From Sodaliphilus pleomorphus (GTDB taxonomy: Bacteria; Bacteroidota; Bacteroidia; Bacteroidales; Muribaculaceae), in contig NZ_CP045696.1 of NCBI RefSeq assembly GCF_009676955.1, forward strand, positions 2,871,001 to 2,935,000: a DNA stretch of 64,000 nucleotides, given 5' to 3'. Within the stretch, counting starts at the first letter, position 1, and each line of letters begins with the position of its first letter. Below the pieces are notes generated by a model. It did no database searches. It was not told the origin of the DNA and worked only from the letters and a program-made list of their open reading frames with translations. Shown here one piece after another: positions 1-8,003 of the stretch. A program made the translations under genes and the position numbers.

Positions 1-190
1 CTGTGGCTTGTTGCATTTTCTCGATGTGTTGCTCGAGCGTTTCGGGGTGCATGCTTCCCGAACCGAGCAAACCCAGGCCGCCGGCATTGGTCACCGCCGA
101 TGCCAGGCGCCAGCTGCTGCACCACACCATTCCGCCTGCAATGATGGGATACTTGATGCCAAATAGCGTTGTGATACGTGTAGGTTTCAT
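1..190 (-). CDS. Nitronate monooxygenase / FabK-like flavoprotein, partial (5' end only)
   Basis: The first 63 codons read leftward off the window edge, starting at the ATG at 188-190. The N-terminus contains GIKYPIIAGGM and later NAGGLGLLGSG, the opening strand and glycine-rich loop of the TIM-barrel FMN enzymes of the nitronate monooxygenase / enoyl-ACP reductase II family. Such enzymes either oxidise toxic alkyl nitronates or, as FabK, reduce enoyl-ACP with NADH. The catalytic part lies outside the window, so the two cannot be separated. The family call is well supported; the substrate is not. Confidence 0.8.
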   Translation of the reverse strand, partial: MKPTRITTLFGIKYPIIAGGMVWCSSWRLASAVTNAGGLGLLGSGSMHPETLEQHIEKMQQAT

Positions 191-268
191 TGTTAGTTAG
201 CTGTTTTTTTTGAAATTATTGCAATTATGTGTGATGTTGTCCTCCTATGTGTGTGTGGTGAGTGATGG

Positions 269-1387
269 TCATATCATCGATTCATACATCTCTCGCAGGT
301 CTTGCTCGCTCACTGGCACTGGATTGTTGCGCAGGTTGGGGTGCTTGCTGCCCTGTATGAGCTGTTCGAGCTGCGTGTTGTCGAGATGAAACGACTTGAG
401 GTCGAGCAACATGCCTGTGTCTTCTCTCATGCCATCGATGGCGTTGGCCAGCGCTTCGGCGTCTTCATAGCCCAGCTTGTGGGCGAGTTGCACGACGCGC
501 TCGCAGCCATGGTTGGCATTGAAACGTATGAAATGGGTGATGGTCATTGCACAAGCCTCGCCGTGGGCGATACCCAGCAAGTTGGTGAGGGGGTAGGAGC
601 AGGCGTGGGCGCTTGTGGTCTTGGGCAGTGTGAAGGCAAGCCCTGCAGTGACCGATGCCTCGGCCATGTTTTCGCGTGCCGCGAGGTCGTCGCCATGCTT
701 GTAGGCCTGTCTGAGATTGGTGAGCGCCAAGTGAGCCGCGTGCACGGCAAGGGTGCTGCACACTGGCTGGTGATTGACACTCCAGTAGGCCTCTATGGCG
801 TGGCACAGCACGTCGAATCCCGTTGTTGCCGTCAAGTGCGGTGGCACGGTGAGGGTGAGCTCGGGGTCGACAATGGCCACAGTGGGGTAGAACCCGTAGG
901 AGTTCATGGGCGACTTGATGCCCCGGTTGTGGTCGCTCAGCACCGACACGCAGGTGACCTCGCTGGCCGTGCCCGATGTGGTGGGCATGGCGATAATGGG
1001 CAGGTGCTGCTGGGGAATGGCCTTGCCTGTGCCCAGAAAATCGGTGGCGGCACAGCTTGTGAGCCCGAAGGTGGCCGCTGCCTTGGCGCAGTCAATGACA
1101 CTGCCGCCGCCCAGGGCCACAACAAAGTCGCACTGGTTGTCGCGCAGGATGCTTGAGCAATTGTCACACTCCTCTACTGTGGGGTTGGGCGACACAGCCG
1201 AGTATACTTGCTTGATGGTGCCGCCGCTCAGTTGCAGGATGCGTGCAGCCATGCCGCGCCGCACAAATCCGGCTGTCGTCACAAGAAGCCCATTGCTGCC
1301 GTTGAGTTTGGCAATTTCACTTGTCAATTTCTTGATTTGGCCGTTGCCGAAGATGATGCGCACCGGCTGTACATATTCCCAATTCAT
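269..1387 (-). CDS. Iron-containing (group III) alcohol dehydrogenase
   Basis: A 372-residue protein of normal length for the Fe-ADH family, cytoplasmic, with no signal peptide. The nucleotide-binding GGGSVID lies at residues 93-99 and PTTSGTASEVT at 135-145. The expected metal ligands are present: D192 and H196 (FDVLCHAIEAY), H261 (SAHACSYP) and H275 (IAHGEACA). The family reduces aldehydes to alcohols with NAD(P)H. The opening (EYVQPVRIIFG) recalls phosphonoacetaldehyde or butanol-dehydrogenase-like members, but no phosphonate gene is nearby, so the substrate is open. It has its own minus-strand promoter just upstream and is separated from the lipoprotein operon by a terminator. Confidence 0.9.
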   Translation of the reverse strand: MNWEYVQPVRIIFGNGQIKKLTSEIAKLNGSNGLLVTTAGFVRRGMAARILQLSGGTIKQVYSAVSPNPTVEECDNCSSILRDNQCDFVVALGGGSVIDCAKAAATFGLTSCAATDFLGTGKAIPQQHLPIIAMPTTSGTASEVTCVSVLSDHNRGIKSPMNSYGFYPTVAIVDPELTLTVPPHLTATTGFDVLCHAIEAYWSVNHQPVCSTLAVHAAHLALTNLRQAYKHGDDLAARENMAEASVTAGLAFTLPKTTSAHACSYPLTNLLGIAHGEACAMTITHFIRFNANHGCERVVQLAHKLGYEDAEALANAIDGMREDTGMLLDLKSFHLDNTQLEQLIQGSKHPNLRNNPVPVSEQDLREMYESMI

Positions 1388-1409
1388 TGCTCTCGTTTTT
1401 GATTTTCTA

Positions 1410-1417
1410 CAAAGTTA
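1410..1417 (-). promoter_or_regulatory. Bacteroidetes -7 element for the Fe-ADH gene
   Basis: On the minus strand this reads TAACTTTG, a match to the TAnnTTTG consensus, about 23 bases before the ATG of the alcohol dehydrogenase gene. Assigned from motif and position only. Confidence 0.6.
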
Positions 1418-1445
1418 CGACTTTACTTCATCAATCGCAAAAAAA

Positions 1446-1474
1446 TCGCCGGGAGGCACGTGGCTTCCCGGCGA
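1446..1474 (-). terminator. Rho-independent terminator of the three-lipoprotein operon
   Basis: A stem of TCGCCGGGA with TCCCGGCGA, extendable by an imperfect inner stem, is followed on the minus strand by seven T residues (positions 1438-1445 on the plus strand are A). It lies 34 bases after the stop of the last lipoprotein gene. Confidence 0.8.
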
Positions 1475-1507
1475 CGACAGAATATCGGTATTACGCTATG
1501 TTTTTCT

Positions 1508-2326
1508 TTATTTGGTTGCAGTCTCAAACATGCTGCCGCTCACTTGCAAGTTGCGGCCGTTGACCTTGCACTTGAGCGAGAGCGAAGTGCCGTCGTTGCC
1601 TATTGTGCCCTCGAGGCCGCTGAAGGTGAATTTTTCTTGCTCATAGTTGTTGAGTGTGCCAGCAACCGAGTCGGCACTCAGAGTGTAGCCGCTTGCAGTG
1701 GGGGCAATCTTTATTCCTTTCACGGTGATGTACTGGTCACGTGCAGCAATGGTGTTGTCGAGGCCGAAGTTGCTGATGGTGAGCGTTGCCGTCATTGTGG
1801 GATTGTCGATGACAAAAGCATAGGTCGAGGCTGTGGTGGTGTACTCGTCTCTCGGGGTAGAGTCGTTGAAGCACAGGGTTATGGTCTTGGAATAGAACAG
1901 ACCGGCTGTGGCAAAGACGCGCTGCCCGTCGATTGTGTAGGACACATAGAGCGTGCCGTTGCTCAGGTCAAACTGGCCGTTGAGGTTGGACACGGTGACA
2001 CCGCTATTGCTTGTGAACGTTGCCGTCGAGAAGGCATAATAGTTGTCGCTGTTGTTGTAGTTGAGCTGCATCTCGGGAGTGTTGAAGGTGATGTTGGCTC
2101 CGTCGATCACGATGCTCGGCGAGAGTTGAATGGTGCCGTTGGAGTAGTTGAGCGTGATGCTGTAGGTCGATGAACTGTAGGTCGTGCTGCTGCCGCCGTC
2201 GACAACGCGGTTGTACATGGTGGCAAGCAGGGTTTGCTTGTTGTTGTCGCTGTCATTGCTGTCCAGGCACGAGGTCATGCCCAGCAGCATGGTGGCGCAA
2301 AGGAGAAGAGTGAGAATTTTTTTCAT
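1508..2326 (-). CDS. Small surface lipoprotein, paralogue 1 (unknown function)
   Basis: A 272-residue protein starting with a lipoprotein signal (LLGMTSC; Cys20), then an acidic DSNDSDNN stretch typical of surface-exported Bacteroidetes lipoproteins. The rest alternates short beta strands rich in Thr, Ser, Asn and Tyr. It shares a scaffold with its neighbours: a central LYVSYTIDG segment, a later PTASGYTLSAD segment and a final VNGRNLQVSGSMF strand. It is third and last in a minus-strand operon (39 bases after the previous gene) that ends in a strong terminator. I do not recognise a named family; a calycin-like beta barrel is one guess. Confidence 0.8.
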   Translation of the reverse strand: MKKILTLLLCATMLLGMTSCLDSNDSDNNKQTLLATMYNRVVDGGSSTTYSSSTYSITLNYSNGTIQLSPSIVIDGANITFNTPEMQLNYNNSDNYYAFSTATFTSNSGVTVSNLNGQFDLSNGTLYVSYTIDGQRVFATAGLFYSKTITLCFNDSTPRDEYTTTASTYAFVIDNPTMTATLTISNFGLDNTIAARDQYITVKGIKIAPTASGYTLSADSVAGTLNNYEQEKFTFSGLEGTIGNDGTSLSLKCKVNGRNLQVSGSMFETATK

Positions 2327-2365
2327 TTTTAATTTCTATGTAATAGTCTATTTTTTGTTTGTTCG

Positions 2366-3178
2366 TTAGTTAAACAGGCCGCCTTTCACGGTGGCTTGCT
2401 GTTTGTCGAGCTGGAAGGTGCCGTTGAGCGAGTGCCAGTTGTTGTCGATGGTGAACTTTGCATTGCGCAGGTAGTACACCTTGTAGTCGGATATGGCTTT
2501 GAGCGTGTCGGCAGTGATGACATAGCCTGTGCGCGTGGGGGTGACTTGGGCTCCGCTGTATTGCAGCACGTGGTTCTGGCCATCTTTTTCAGTCTGTATA
2601 TAGTAGATGCTTATGTTGGCCTTGTTGGTGCTGGTGTTCACATCGAAGAGGTAGACGGCTTGGTTCTGTGTCCATGCCGAGGTGGTGTGGGCAGTATCGA
2701 TCATCTGCGTCTCGGTGTAGGGGTAGGCCAGGCTTGAGGTGCTCTTCACGGTGTAGGTGCCGTTGACGGTATACTCAAGATAGAGTGTGCCAGTGATGTA
2801 GTCAAAGCTGCCGCTCAGCCCCGACACGGTTGCACCGGTGGCTTTTACATTGGATGTGCTGAAGGTGAAGTAGCCCTTGGTCTGGTCATAGGTCATGTCG
2901 ACAGTGGTGCTGAAGCTCACAGTGCCTCCGGCGGTCTTGGAGCTGGTGTAGGGGGTGGCTGTTGTAGCGATGTCGAGCGTGTTGTCGCCCGAGTTGAAGG
3001 CGTAGTTCACAGCCGACTTCGAGATTGTGCTGCTGTCGGCTCCCTGTCGTGTTGCGATGTTGTAGGCCACGCTTGAATAGGAATAGGTGCTGCCTCCACT
3101 CGAGTTGTTGCATGAGCTCAAGCCGAGCATGGTGATAGCGAGTGCTGCTGCTGTTGTGATGATGGTGATGAGTCGCAT
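2366..3178 (-). CDS. Small surface lipoprotein, paralogue 2 (unknown function)
   Basis: A 270-residue protein with a lipoprotein signal ending LGLSSCNNSSGG, followed by a Ser/Thr/Tyr-rich beta-strand protein. The shared landmarks are LYLEYTVNGTYTV in the middle, VTPTRTGYVITAD in the second half and a C-terminal LNGTFQLDKQQATVKGGLF strand pair. It is the middle gene of the three-lipoprotein operon, 26 bases downstream of paralogue 3. There are no catalytic-looking motifs. It is probably an outer-surface protein; function unknown. Confidence 0.8.
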   Translation of the reverse strand: MRLITIITTAAALAITMLGLSSCNNSSGGSTYSYSSVAYNIATRQGADSSTISKSAVNYAFNSGDNTLDIATTATPYTSSKTAGGTVSFSTTVDMTYDQTKGYFTFSTSNVKATGATVSGLSGSFDYITGTLYLEYTVNGTYTVKSTSSLAYPYTETQMIDTAHTTSAWTQNQAVYLFDVNTSTNKANISIYYIQTEKDGQNHVLQYSGAQVTPTRTGYVITADTLKAISDYKVYYLRNAKFTIDNNWHSLNGTFQLDKQQATVKGGLFN

Positions 3179-3204
3179 GTGTGCTGTTTTTCTTGTTTAG
3201 TGAA

Positions 3205-4074
3205 TTAGATGCTTATCGTTCCGCTCACGGTGACCTTGGCGCCCAGCATGTTGAATGTGGCGTGGATGCTGTTGTTCTCCAGGTCGATGGTGGCATCAAG
3301 ATTGTCGATGGTGATTTTGGCTGTCTGGTACTTGGTGCTTGCGCTGGTGACGTAGGTGCCCACGGCGGCAAGGCCGGTGCCCGTTATTCTGTAGCCCTTA
3401 GGCGTGATGGCGAGGGTGGCATTGCCAGCCACGATGCTCATGTAGGTGCGAGGTATCTTCACATCGGTATACTGGCTGATGGTGAAGGTGGCTGTCATCT
3501 TCGACGGGTTGATGGCAAACGACGACATGGGCAGCTGATGTGTGGCAGTGGTATCGCTCCACACGCTTGTGGTCACTGTACTGGTCGACGTGGAGATGGT
3601 GGGCAAGGTCGATATCACCCTGTAGACAATTTTTTGCGGGCTTGTGGCGGTGTAACTCCAGTAGATGTTCTGGTCGATGAGGTCGATTTGGCCTGTGAAA
3701 TTGGAGAGACCGCTCACAGGGGCATCGGTGGCAAATGAGTAGATGTTGGCTTTCTCCTCGCTGTTGCTTGCATTCACTCCTGTCCACGAGAACTGTTGTG
3801 GGATACCACCCAGTGTGGTCTCGATGGTGGGGTTGAACGAGAGCTTCAACATGTCGGTCGAGAACCGATACACGATTTTCTGGTCGTTGATCGAGGCGCT
3901 GGCAGCCGTCGCGCTGTCGTCATTTCTGGTGTCGTAGACGTGGTTGAGCAGCTGCACGTTCCATGTGCGCTCTTTGGTGCGGTCGAGTCCGTTGTCATTG
4001 TCGTTGTCGCTGCACGACACTGTACTGAAAACTAATGCAGTGAGTGCCACTGCCGAAATAATCTTTCTCATCAT
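3205..4074 (-). CDS. Small surface lipoprotein, paralogue 3 (unknown function)
   Basis: A 289-residue protein, first in the operon, with its own TAnnTTTG promoter just upstream. The signal peptide ends VFSTVSCSDNDNDNG, placing the lipidated Cys at residue 21 followed by an acidic export-type linker. Shared landmarks are IYWSYTATSP, LAITPKGYRITG and IHATFNMLGAKVTVSGTI at the C-terminus. Adjacent ATG codons (4074 and 4071) both fit; either gives the same mature lipoprotein. Function unknown. Confidence 0.8.
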   Translation of the reverse strand: MMRKIISAVALTALVFSTVSCSDNDNDNGLDRTKERTWNVQLLNHVYDTRNDDSATAASASINDQKIVYRFSTDMLKLSFNPTIETTLGGIPQQFSWTGVNASNSEEKANIYSFATDAPVSGLSNFTGQIDLIDQNIYWSYTATSPQKIVYRVISTLPTISTSTSTVTTSVWSDTTATHQLPMSSFAINPSKMTATFTISQYTDVKIPRTYMSIVAGNATLAITPKGYRITGTGLAAVGTYVTSASTKYQTAKITIDNLDATIDLENNSIHATFNMLGAKVTVSGTISI

Positions 4075-4096
4075 TGGTTGTGCTGTATTTTGTTTA

Positions 4097-4104
4097 CAAA
4101 ATTA
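4097..4104 (-). promoter_or_regulatory. -7 element for the three-lipoprotein operon
   Basis: Minus strand reads TAATTTTG, matching TAnnTTTG, 23 bases before the first lipoprotein ATG. Confidence 0.6.
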
Positions 4105-4124
4105 AGCCATTGTTGCAATTAAAA

Positions 4125-4158
4125 CACGGGAGGAAGCAAAATACTGCTTCTCCCCGTG
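4125..4158 (-). terminator. Terminator after paralogue 4 (probably bidirectional)
   Basis: The arms CACGGGAGGAAGCA and TGCTTCTCCCCGTG pair with two mismatches across a six-base loop. On the minus strand it is followed by GTTTTAATT and on the plus strand by seven T residues, so it could stop transcription both ways. It lies about 50 bases after the stop of the 4207-4704 gene. Confidence 0.75.
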
Positions 4159-4206
4159 GTTTTTTTAATGTTTTTTAATTCACCGTCTTTGCCCTCTCCT
4201 GCCGGC

Positions 4207-4704
4207 TCAACCTCGGTTTTGCATGAGAGCCAGGTAGTTGAGCAAGGCTTGCACGTCGATTTTGCTGTCGAAGGTCATTTGCTGGCTGCCGTTGAGCAAC
4301 CATGTCGCGTGCACCGAGTGCTCGGCCAGGTTGATATTGCCTTCGATATTGGTGATGACAAAGATGTTGCTTGCTATCTTGTCGCCTTTGAAAGCAATAT
4401 AGTTGATGTCGCGCATACTGGCGCTCAGCTGGTCGCTGGTGAGCTGCAAGGTCACTGGCAACTTGCTGTTTTTAGCGCTGAGCGTGAGGTTGGATATGGT
4501 CATTGTCAAGCGGTTGTCCTTGCTTACAGTGATGTCGACATTGCAGTTGGCATCATAGGTGAGCGAATCGGGCCCCAAGGCTTTCACCGTGCCTCCCTTG
4601 AAGGAGAAGGAAAGCAGGTCTTTCTCGTCGTTGTCGCTGCAGCTGCTCATGCCCAGCAAGACTACGGCAAGCGTCATGAGTAATGCAAGTGTTTTTTTCA
4701 TCAT
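4207..4704 (-). CDS. Small surface lipoprotein, paralogue 4 (short)
   Basis: A 165-residue lipoprotein using the ATG at 4704; the upstream in-frame ATG at 4731 overlaps the predicted promoter and is unlikely. Signal peptide ends VVLLGMSSCSDNDEKD, an acidic surface-export type. The mature part is beta-rich, with a VHATWLLNGSQQMTFDSKI ending like the last strands of paralogues 1-3. It is shorter than its relatives and appears to keep a single domain. It has its own promoter and terminator, so it is a monocistronic unit between the lipoprotein operon and the LRR gene. Function unknown. Confidence 0.78.
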   Translation of the reverse strand: MMKKTLALLMTLAVVLLGMSSCSDNDEKDLLSFSFKGGTVKALGPDSLTYDANCNVDITVSKDNRLTMTISNLTLSAKNSKLPVTLQLTSDQLSASMRDINYIAFKGDKIASNIFVITNIEGNINLAEHSVHATWLLNGSQQMTFDSKIDVQALLNYLALMQNRG

Positions 4705-4728
4705 GCTTGTGTTGTTTTTTATTTGATG

Positions 4729-4736
4729 CAAAAATA
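4729..4736 (-). promoter_or_regulatory. -7 element for lipoprotein paralogue 4
   Basis: Minus strand reads TATTTTTG (TAnnTTTG). Its position just downstream of the 4731 ATG decides in favour of the 4704 start. Confidence 0.55.
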
Positions 4737-4881
4737 CTGTTTTCTAAGTTTCCTGTCAAGCGACTTGGGCAAATATTACCACTATTGAAGAAGTGTGTGA
4801 CCGCTACTCATGCAAGCGTCGCCGCCCTCGCAGCATGTGGCAAGGGCGGCGCGCCGCGATGGGTGGCTGGGTGAGCCTGTG

Positions 4882-6927
4882 CTATTTCACCAGTTGCTTG
4901 GCGGTGCTTGTGGTGCCGTCGGTGTAGACGGTCTTCACAATGTTGACAGTGCCGGGCACTGGGGTGTGGCTCTGGCGGCCTTGCAGGTCATAGTAGGTGC
5001 GGCTTGCCACAGTCTTGGCATTGACGTTCAACTCGTCGACTGCGGTGTAGTCGCCTGCAATGAGGAAGTCTTTCCACACGTCGGCGGCTTTATAGGCGCT
5101 GGCACTGGCGGGCAACACGTGCAGTGTGCACTTGCTCTTGTCGACGCCGGCAAACACGGTGGTGTCGATGGCGATGGGCTCGGGCACCAGACAGTCGATG
5201 CCTGCAAGCGACTTGCAGCCCTCGAAGGCGCTCTTCTCGATGCCTATCACGCTCTCAGGCAGGAGCACATGGCCCAGGTTGATGCAGTCGAGAAATGCAT
5301 TCTCGCCTATCACACTCAGTGTCTTGGAATATTTCACATCGGTGAGCACCGAGTCGTCCCAAAAGATGCCGTTCGAGAGGGTCTCGATGTTGTCGGGCAG
5401 GCTGATGCTCTTGAGGCTGCGGCAGCGCGAGAAGGCATACTCGCCCACGCTCTCGACTGTAGCAGGCACGGTCACTTGCTCGAGGCCTGTGCCCTGGAAG
5501 GCAAAGCCCTCGATGGTGCTCACGCTCTTTGGCAGGTCGATGCTCTTGAGGCTCACGCACGAGGTGAAGGCGTTGGGACCTATCTCTTTTACCTTGTTGA
5601 AGTCGACGCTGGTGAGCGAACTGTCGTTCCAGAACACGTGCTCGTTGATGGTCGTGAGACTGTCGGGCATGGCGAAGGCCTTGAGCGAGGTGCACTTGGA
5701 GAAGGCGTAGGGGTCGATGCGCGACACCTTGTTGCCCAGGGTCACCCGTTCGAGCGACTTGCAGCCCTGGAAGGCGAAGCCGCCTATCTGTGTCACGCTC
5801 TCGGGCAGTGTGATTTCTTTGAGCGAGATGCAATCGAGAAATGTGCTGAGCTCGATGTAGGTGATTGTAGAGGGGAAGTTCACTTTTTCCAGCTTGTCGC
5901 AGTTGGAAAACATGCCGCGGCCCATGTCGGTGAGACTGCCGGGCAGGGTTACCTCGGTGATGTTGTCGAGGTCTTCAAAGGCAAAAGGACCTGTGGTGGT
6001 GAGTGTCGATGGCAGGTTGAGGCTCGTGAGGCCGGCTCCGCACAAGCCCAGCTCGCCCACGGTGGTCAGCCCCTCGGGCAGGGTCACACTCTTGACAGGC
6101 GCGTGGTAGAAGGCGAAGTCGCCCACCTTGGTCACGCCCTGGGGTATGACATAGCTCTCGGCATTGAGTGCGGGAAACACCACAAGTTCGGTCTTGTCTT
6201 TGCTGTAGAGCACACCGTCGATGCTGGTGTAGTGCTGGTTGCGCTCGTCGACGGTAAACGACTTGAGGCTTGAGCAGGCGGCAAAGGGCGACATGCCCAT
6301 GCTCTCGAGCGCGGCACCGAAGTGCACGGTCTCGAGTGCCGAGCAACCCATGAGTGCCATCTTGCCCAGCGAGGTCATCTTGTCGGGGAAGGAGATGCTC
6401 TTCAAGGCTTTGCAGCCGTAGAACGCACCCAGCCCGAGCGATTGCAGTGTGCTGGGCAGGGTCACCTGGGTCATGCCGTTGCAGGCATAGAAGGTGTAGT
6501 TGCCCAGTGTGGTCACGCCCTCGGGCACAGTCATCGAGGTCACGCCGCTGCACTTGTAGAATGCATAGTTGCCTATGGTTGTCACGGTCGACGGCAGCTT
6601 GATTGCAGTGAGCTTGGCATCGGCGTTGAATGCCCATTGCTCGATGGTGGTCACGCCCTCGGGTATGCTCACCGAGGTGAGGTCGTTGCACTTTGCAAAG
6701 GCTTTTTTGCCTATCTGCACCACCTTGTAGGCAGTAGTGCCGTTGGTCACGGTGGCGGGTATCACGATGTCGCCGCTGTAGGCTGTTGCTCCTGCAACCA
6801 CCTCGGCGGTGCTGTCGGTGAGCGGGTTGAATGTAATGCCGTTGCTCTCAAAGCTGGCACGGGCTGGCAAGCTCGCCATGACCATGACCGAGAGCAGTAG
6901 AGTAGTTGTGTAAAAAGATTTCATCAA
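4882..6927 (-). CDS. BspA-type leucine-rich-repeat surface protein
   Basis: A 681-residue secreted protein with an N-terminal signal peptide (residues 1-24, ending SLPARA). Residues about 65-600 are a run of around twenty LRR_5 (BspA/TpLRR) repeats of 22-24 residues such as LPESVTQIGGFAFQGCKSL, interrupted by SIDGVLYSKDKTELVVFPAL, the degenerate insertion usual in this family. The last 60 residues (TYYDLQGRQ to STAKQLVK) resemble a degenerate type IX secretion sorting tail. Relatives mediate adhesion and aggregation. It lies within the lipoprotein paralogue cluster. A second LRR protein of the same type is at 52997-54643. Confidence 0.9.
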   Translation of the reverse strand: MMKSFYTTTLLLSVMVMASLPARASFESNGITFNPLTDSTAEVVAGATAYSGDIVIPATVTNGTTAYKVVQIGKKAFAKCNDLTSVSIPEGVTTIEQWAFNADAKLTAIKLPSTVTTIGNYAFYKCSGVTSMTVPEGVTTLGNYTFYACNGMTQVTLPSTLQSLGLGAFYGCKALKSISFPDKMTSLGKMALMGCSALETVHFGAALESMGMSPFAACSSLKSFTVDERNQHYTSIDGVLYSKDKTELVVFPALNAESYVIPQGVTKVGDFAFYHAPVKSVTLPEGLTTVGELGLCGAGLTSLNLPSTLTTTGPFAFEDLDNITEVTLPGSLTDMGRGMFSNCDKLEKVNFPSTITYIELSTFLDCISLKEITLPESVTQIGGFAFQGCKSLERVTLGNKVSRIDPYAFSKCTSLKAFAMPDSLTTINEHVFWNDSSLTSVDFNKVKEIGPNAFTSCVSLKSIDLPKSVSTIEGFAFQGTGLEQVTVPATVESVGEYAFSRCRSLKSISLPDNIETLSNGIFWDDSVLTDVKYSKTLSVIGENAFLDCINLGHVLLPESVIGIEKSAFEGCKSLAGIDCLVPEPIAIDTTVFAGVDKSKCTLHVLPASASAYKAADVWKDFLIAGDYTAVDELNVNAKTVASRTYYDLQGRQSHTPVPGTVNIVKTVYTDGTTSTAKQLVK

Positions 6928-7029
6928 ATTGTGACTTTTAAGAGATTAAACATGTGGTGACTTTGTTATGAATTATGCACAATTAATTTTAATTTGTAAT
7001 CTGTGCAATTATTTTTGCCTGTCTAAAAA

Positions 7030-7062
7030 ACAAGGCATGAATCGTCGCAATCCATGCCTTGT
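7030..7062 (-). terminator. Terminator of lipoprotein paralogue 5
   Basis: Perfect ten-base arms ACAAGGCATG and CATGCCTTGT around a 13-base loop, followed on the minus strand by six T residues. It lies 48 bases after the stop of the 7110-7955 gene. Confidence 0.8.
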
Positions 7063-7109
7063 CGTGATTCATTCAAATGTGTGTATACTTAATTGCTTTC
7101 TTTTCTTCT

Positions 7110-7955
7110 TTAGTTGTTGGCTGGGTAGTACAGGCTGCCGTTGTAGCTCACCGTTAGGCCAAAGCAGGTGAATTGCAGTGTGTATTTCTTGGTCACCAGG
7201 TCGACACTGCCGGTGAGGTCGGTGATAGTGCGGTCCTTCATTGGAGCCTCGGTGGTGCCAGTGGTGTAGTAGGGCACAATGTCGGTGCCGCTCATGCTGT
7301 AGCCTGTGGCTGTGGGCGTGATGGTGACGCCGGCCAGCGGGATGCGTATTTGCTTGAGCGTTGGCATTTGAGGCGCAAACTGGATGTTGAACATCTTGAT
7401 GTCGCCTTTCCATGCCGAGTTGGCCTGGTACAGGAAATAGGTGATATATTTCTCGTTGGTCGTGCTGTAGCTAAACTTGCCGTCGCTCAGTGCCGAGTAG
7501 TAGAGTTGGCTCGAAATGTTTACGGTCCAGGTGTTGTTGACCACATATGAGACGTAGAGCACCCCGTCTTTGGGGTTGGCATAGCCGTCGACGTTGGTCA
7601 CTGTGTAGCCTGGCATGGGGGTCAACGTTGAAGCTGTGAAGTGATACTCGGTGCGGCTGTTCTTGCCCGTGGTGTATTTCATGCCCTCGAGCGAGAAAGT
7701 GACGGCGGGCATGCGGCTGGAAAAACTGATGCCTTTGAAGGTGAGGCTCACGGTGCCCTTCGACGGGTCGACAGTGATGTCGGTTGCGCAGCTGCTCTCG
7801 TTGCTCACGTTGCCGGCTGTCACTGTTTTCACGTTCAGGGACTCGATGCTTGTAGTGGAGCTTGTGGGTGCAAGGGGCTCGTTGTTGTCGTCGCCACAGG
7901 CAGTGAAGCCCATGAGCATCGCCATGACGGCGAGGAGTGATAGTAATTTTTTCAT
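7110..7955 (-). CDS. Small surface lipoprotein, paralogue 5 (unknown function)
   Basis: A 281-residue lipoprotein; the signal ends MLMGFTACGDDNNEP (Cys20 followed by acidic residues). The mature part again has the cluster landmarks: LYVSYVVNNTWTVNI, VTITPTATGYSMSGTD and a final TLQFTCFGLTVSYNGSLYY. An N-terminal stretch (ATDITVDPSKGTVSLTFKGI) resembles paralogue 4, so this copy seems to join both halves seen separately in the others. Transcribed alone between the TonB receptor and the LRR gene, with a strong terminator. Function unknown. Confidence 0.8.
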   Translation of the reverse strand: MKKLLSLLAVMAMLMGFTACGDDNNEPLAPTSSTTSIESLNVKTVTAGNVSNESSCATDITVDPSKGTVSLTFKGISFSSRMPAVTFSLEGMKYTTGKNSRTEYHFTASTLTPMPGYTVTNVDGYANPKDGVLYVSYVVNNTWTVNISSQLYYSALSDGKFSYSTTNEKYITYFLYQANSAWKGDIKMFNIQFAPQMPTLKQIRIPLAGVTITPTATGYSMSGTDIVPYYTTGTTEAPMKDRTITDLTGSVDLVTKKYTLQFTCFGLTVSYNGSLYYPANN

Positions 7956-8003
7956 TGTGCTATGTGATTTTTAAAAATAAGTGTCTTCAAAAAAAATTTT
8001 ATT

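Noticed and set aside
4820-4851. Terminator of the 4882-6927 LRR gene
   Set aside because: A GC-rich stem (CGCCGCCCT/AGGGCGGCG) exists, but no T-run follows on the minus strand.
4810-6273. 487-codon open frame antisense to the LRR gene
   Set aside because: The repeats in it are only the antisense image of the LRR_5 repeats.
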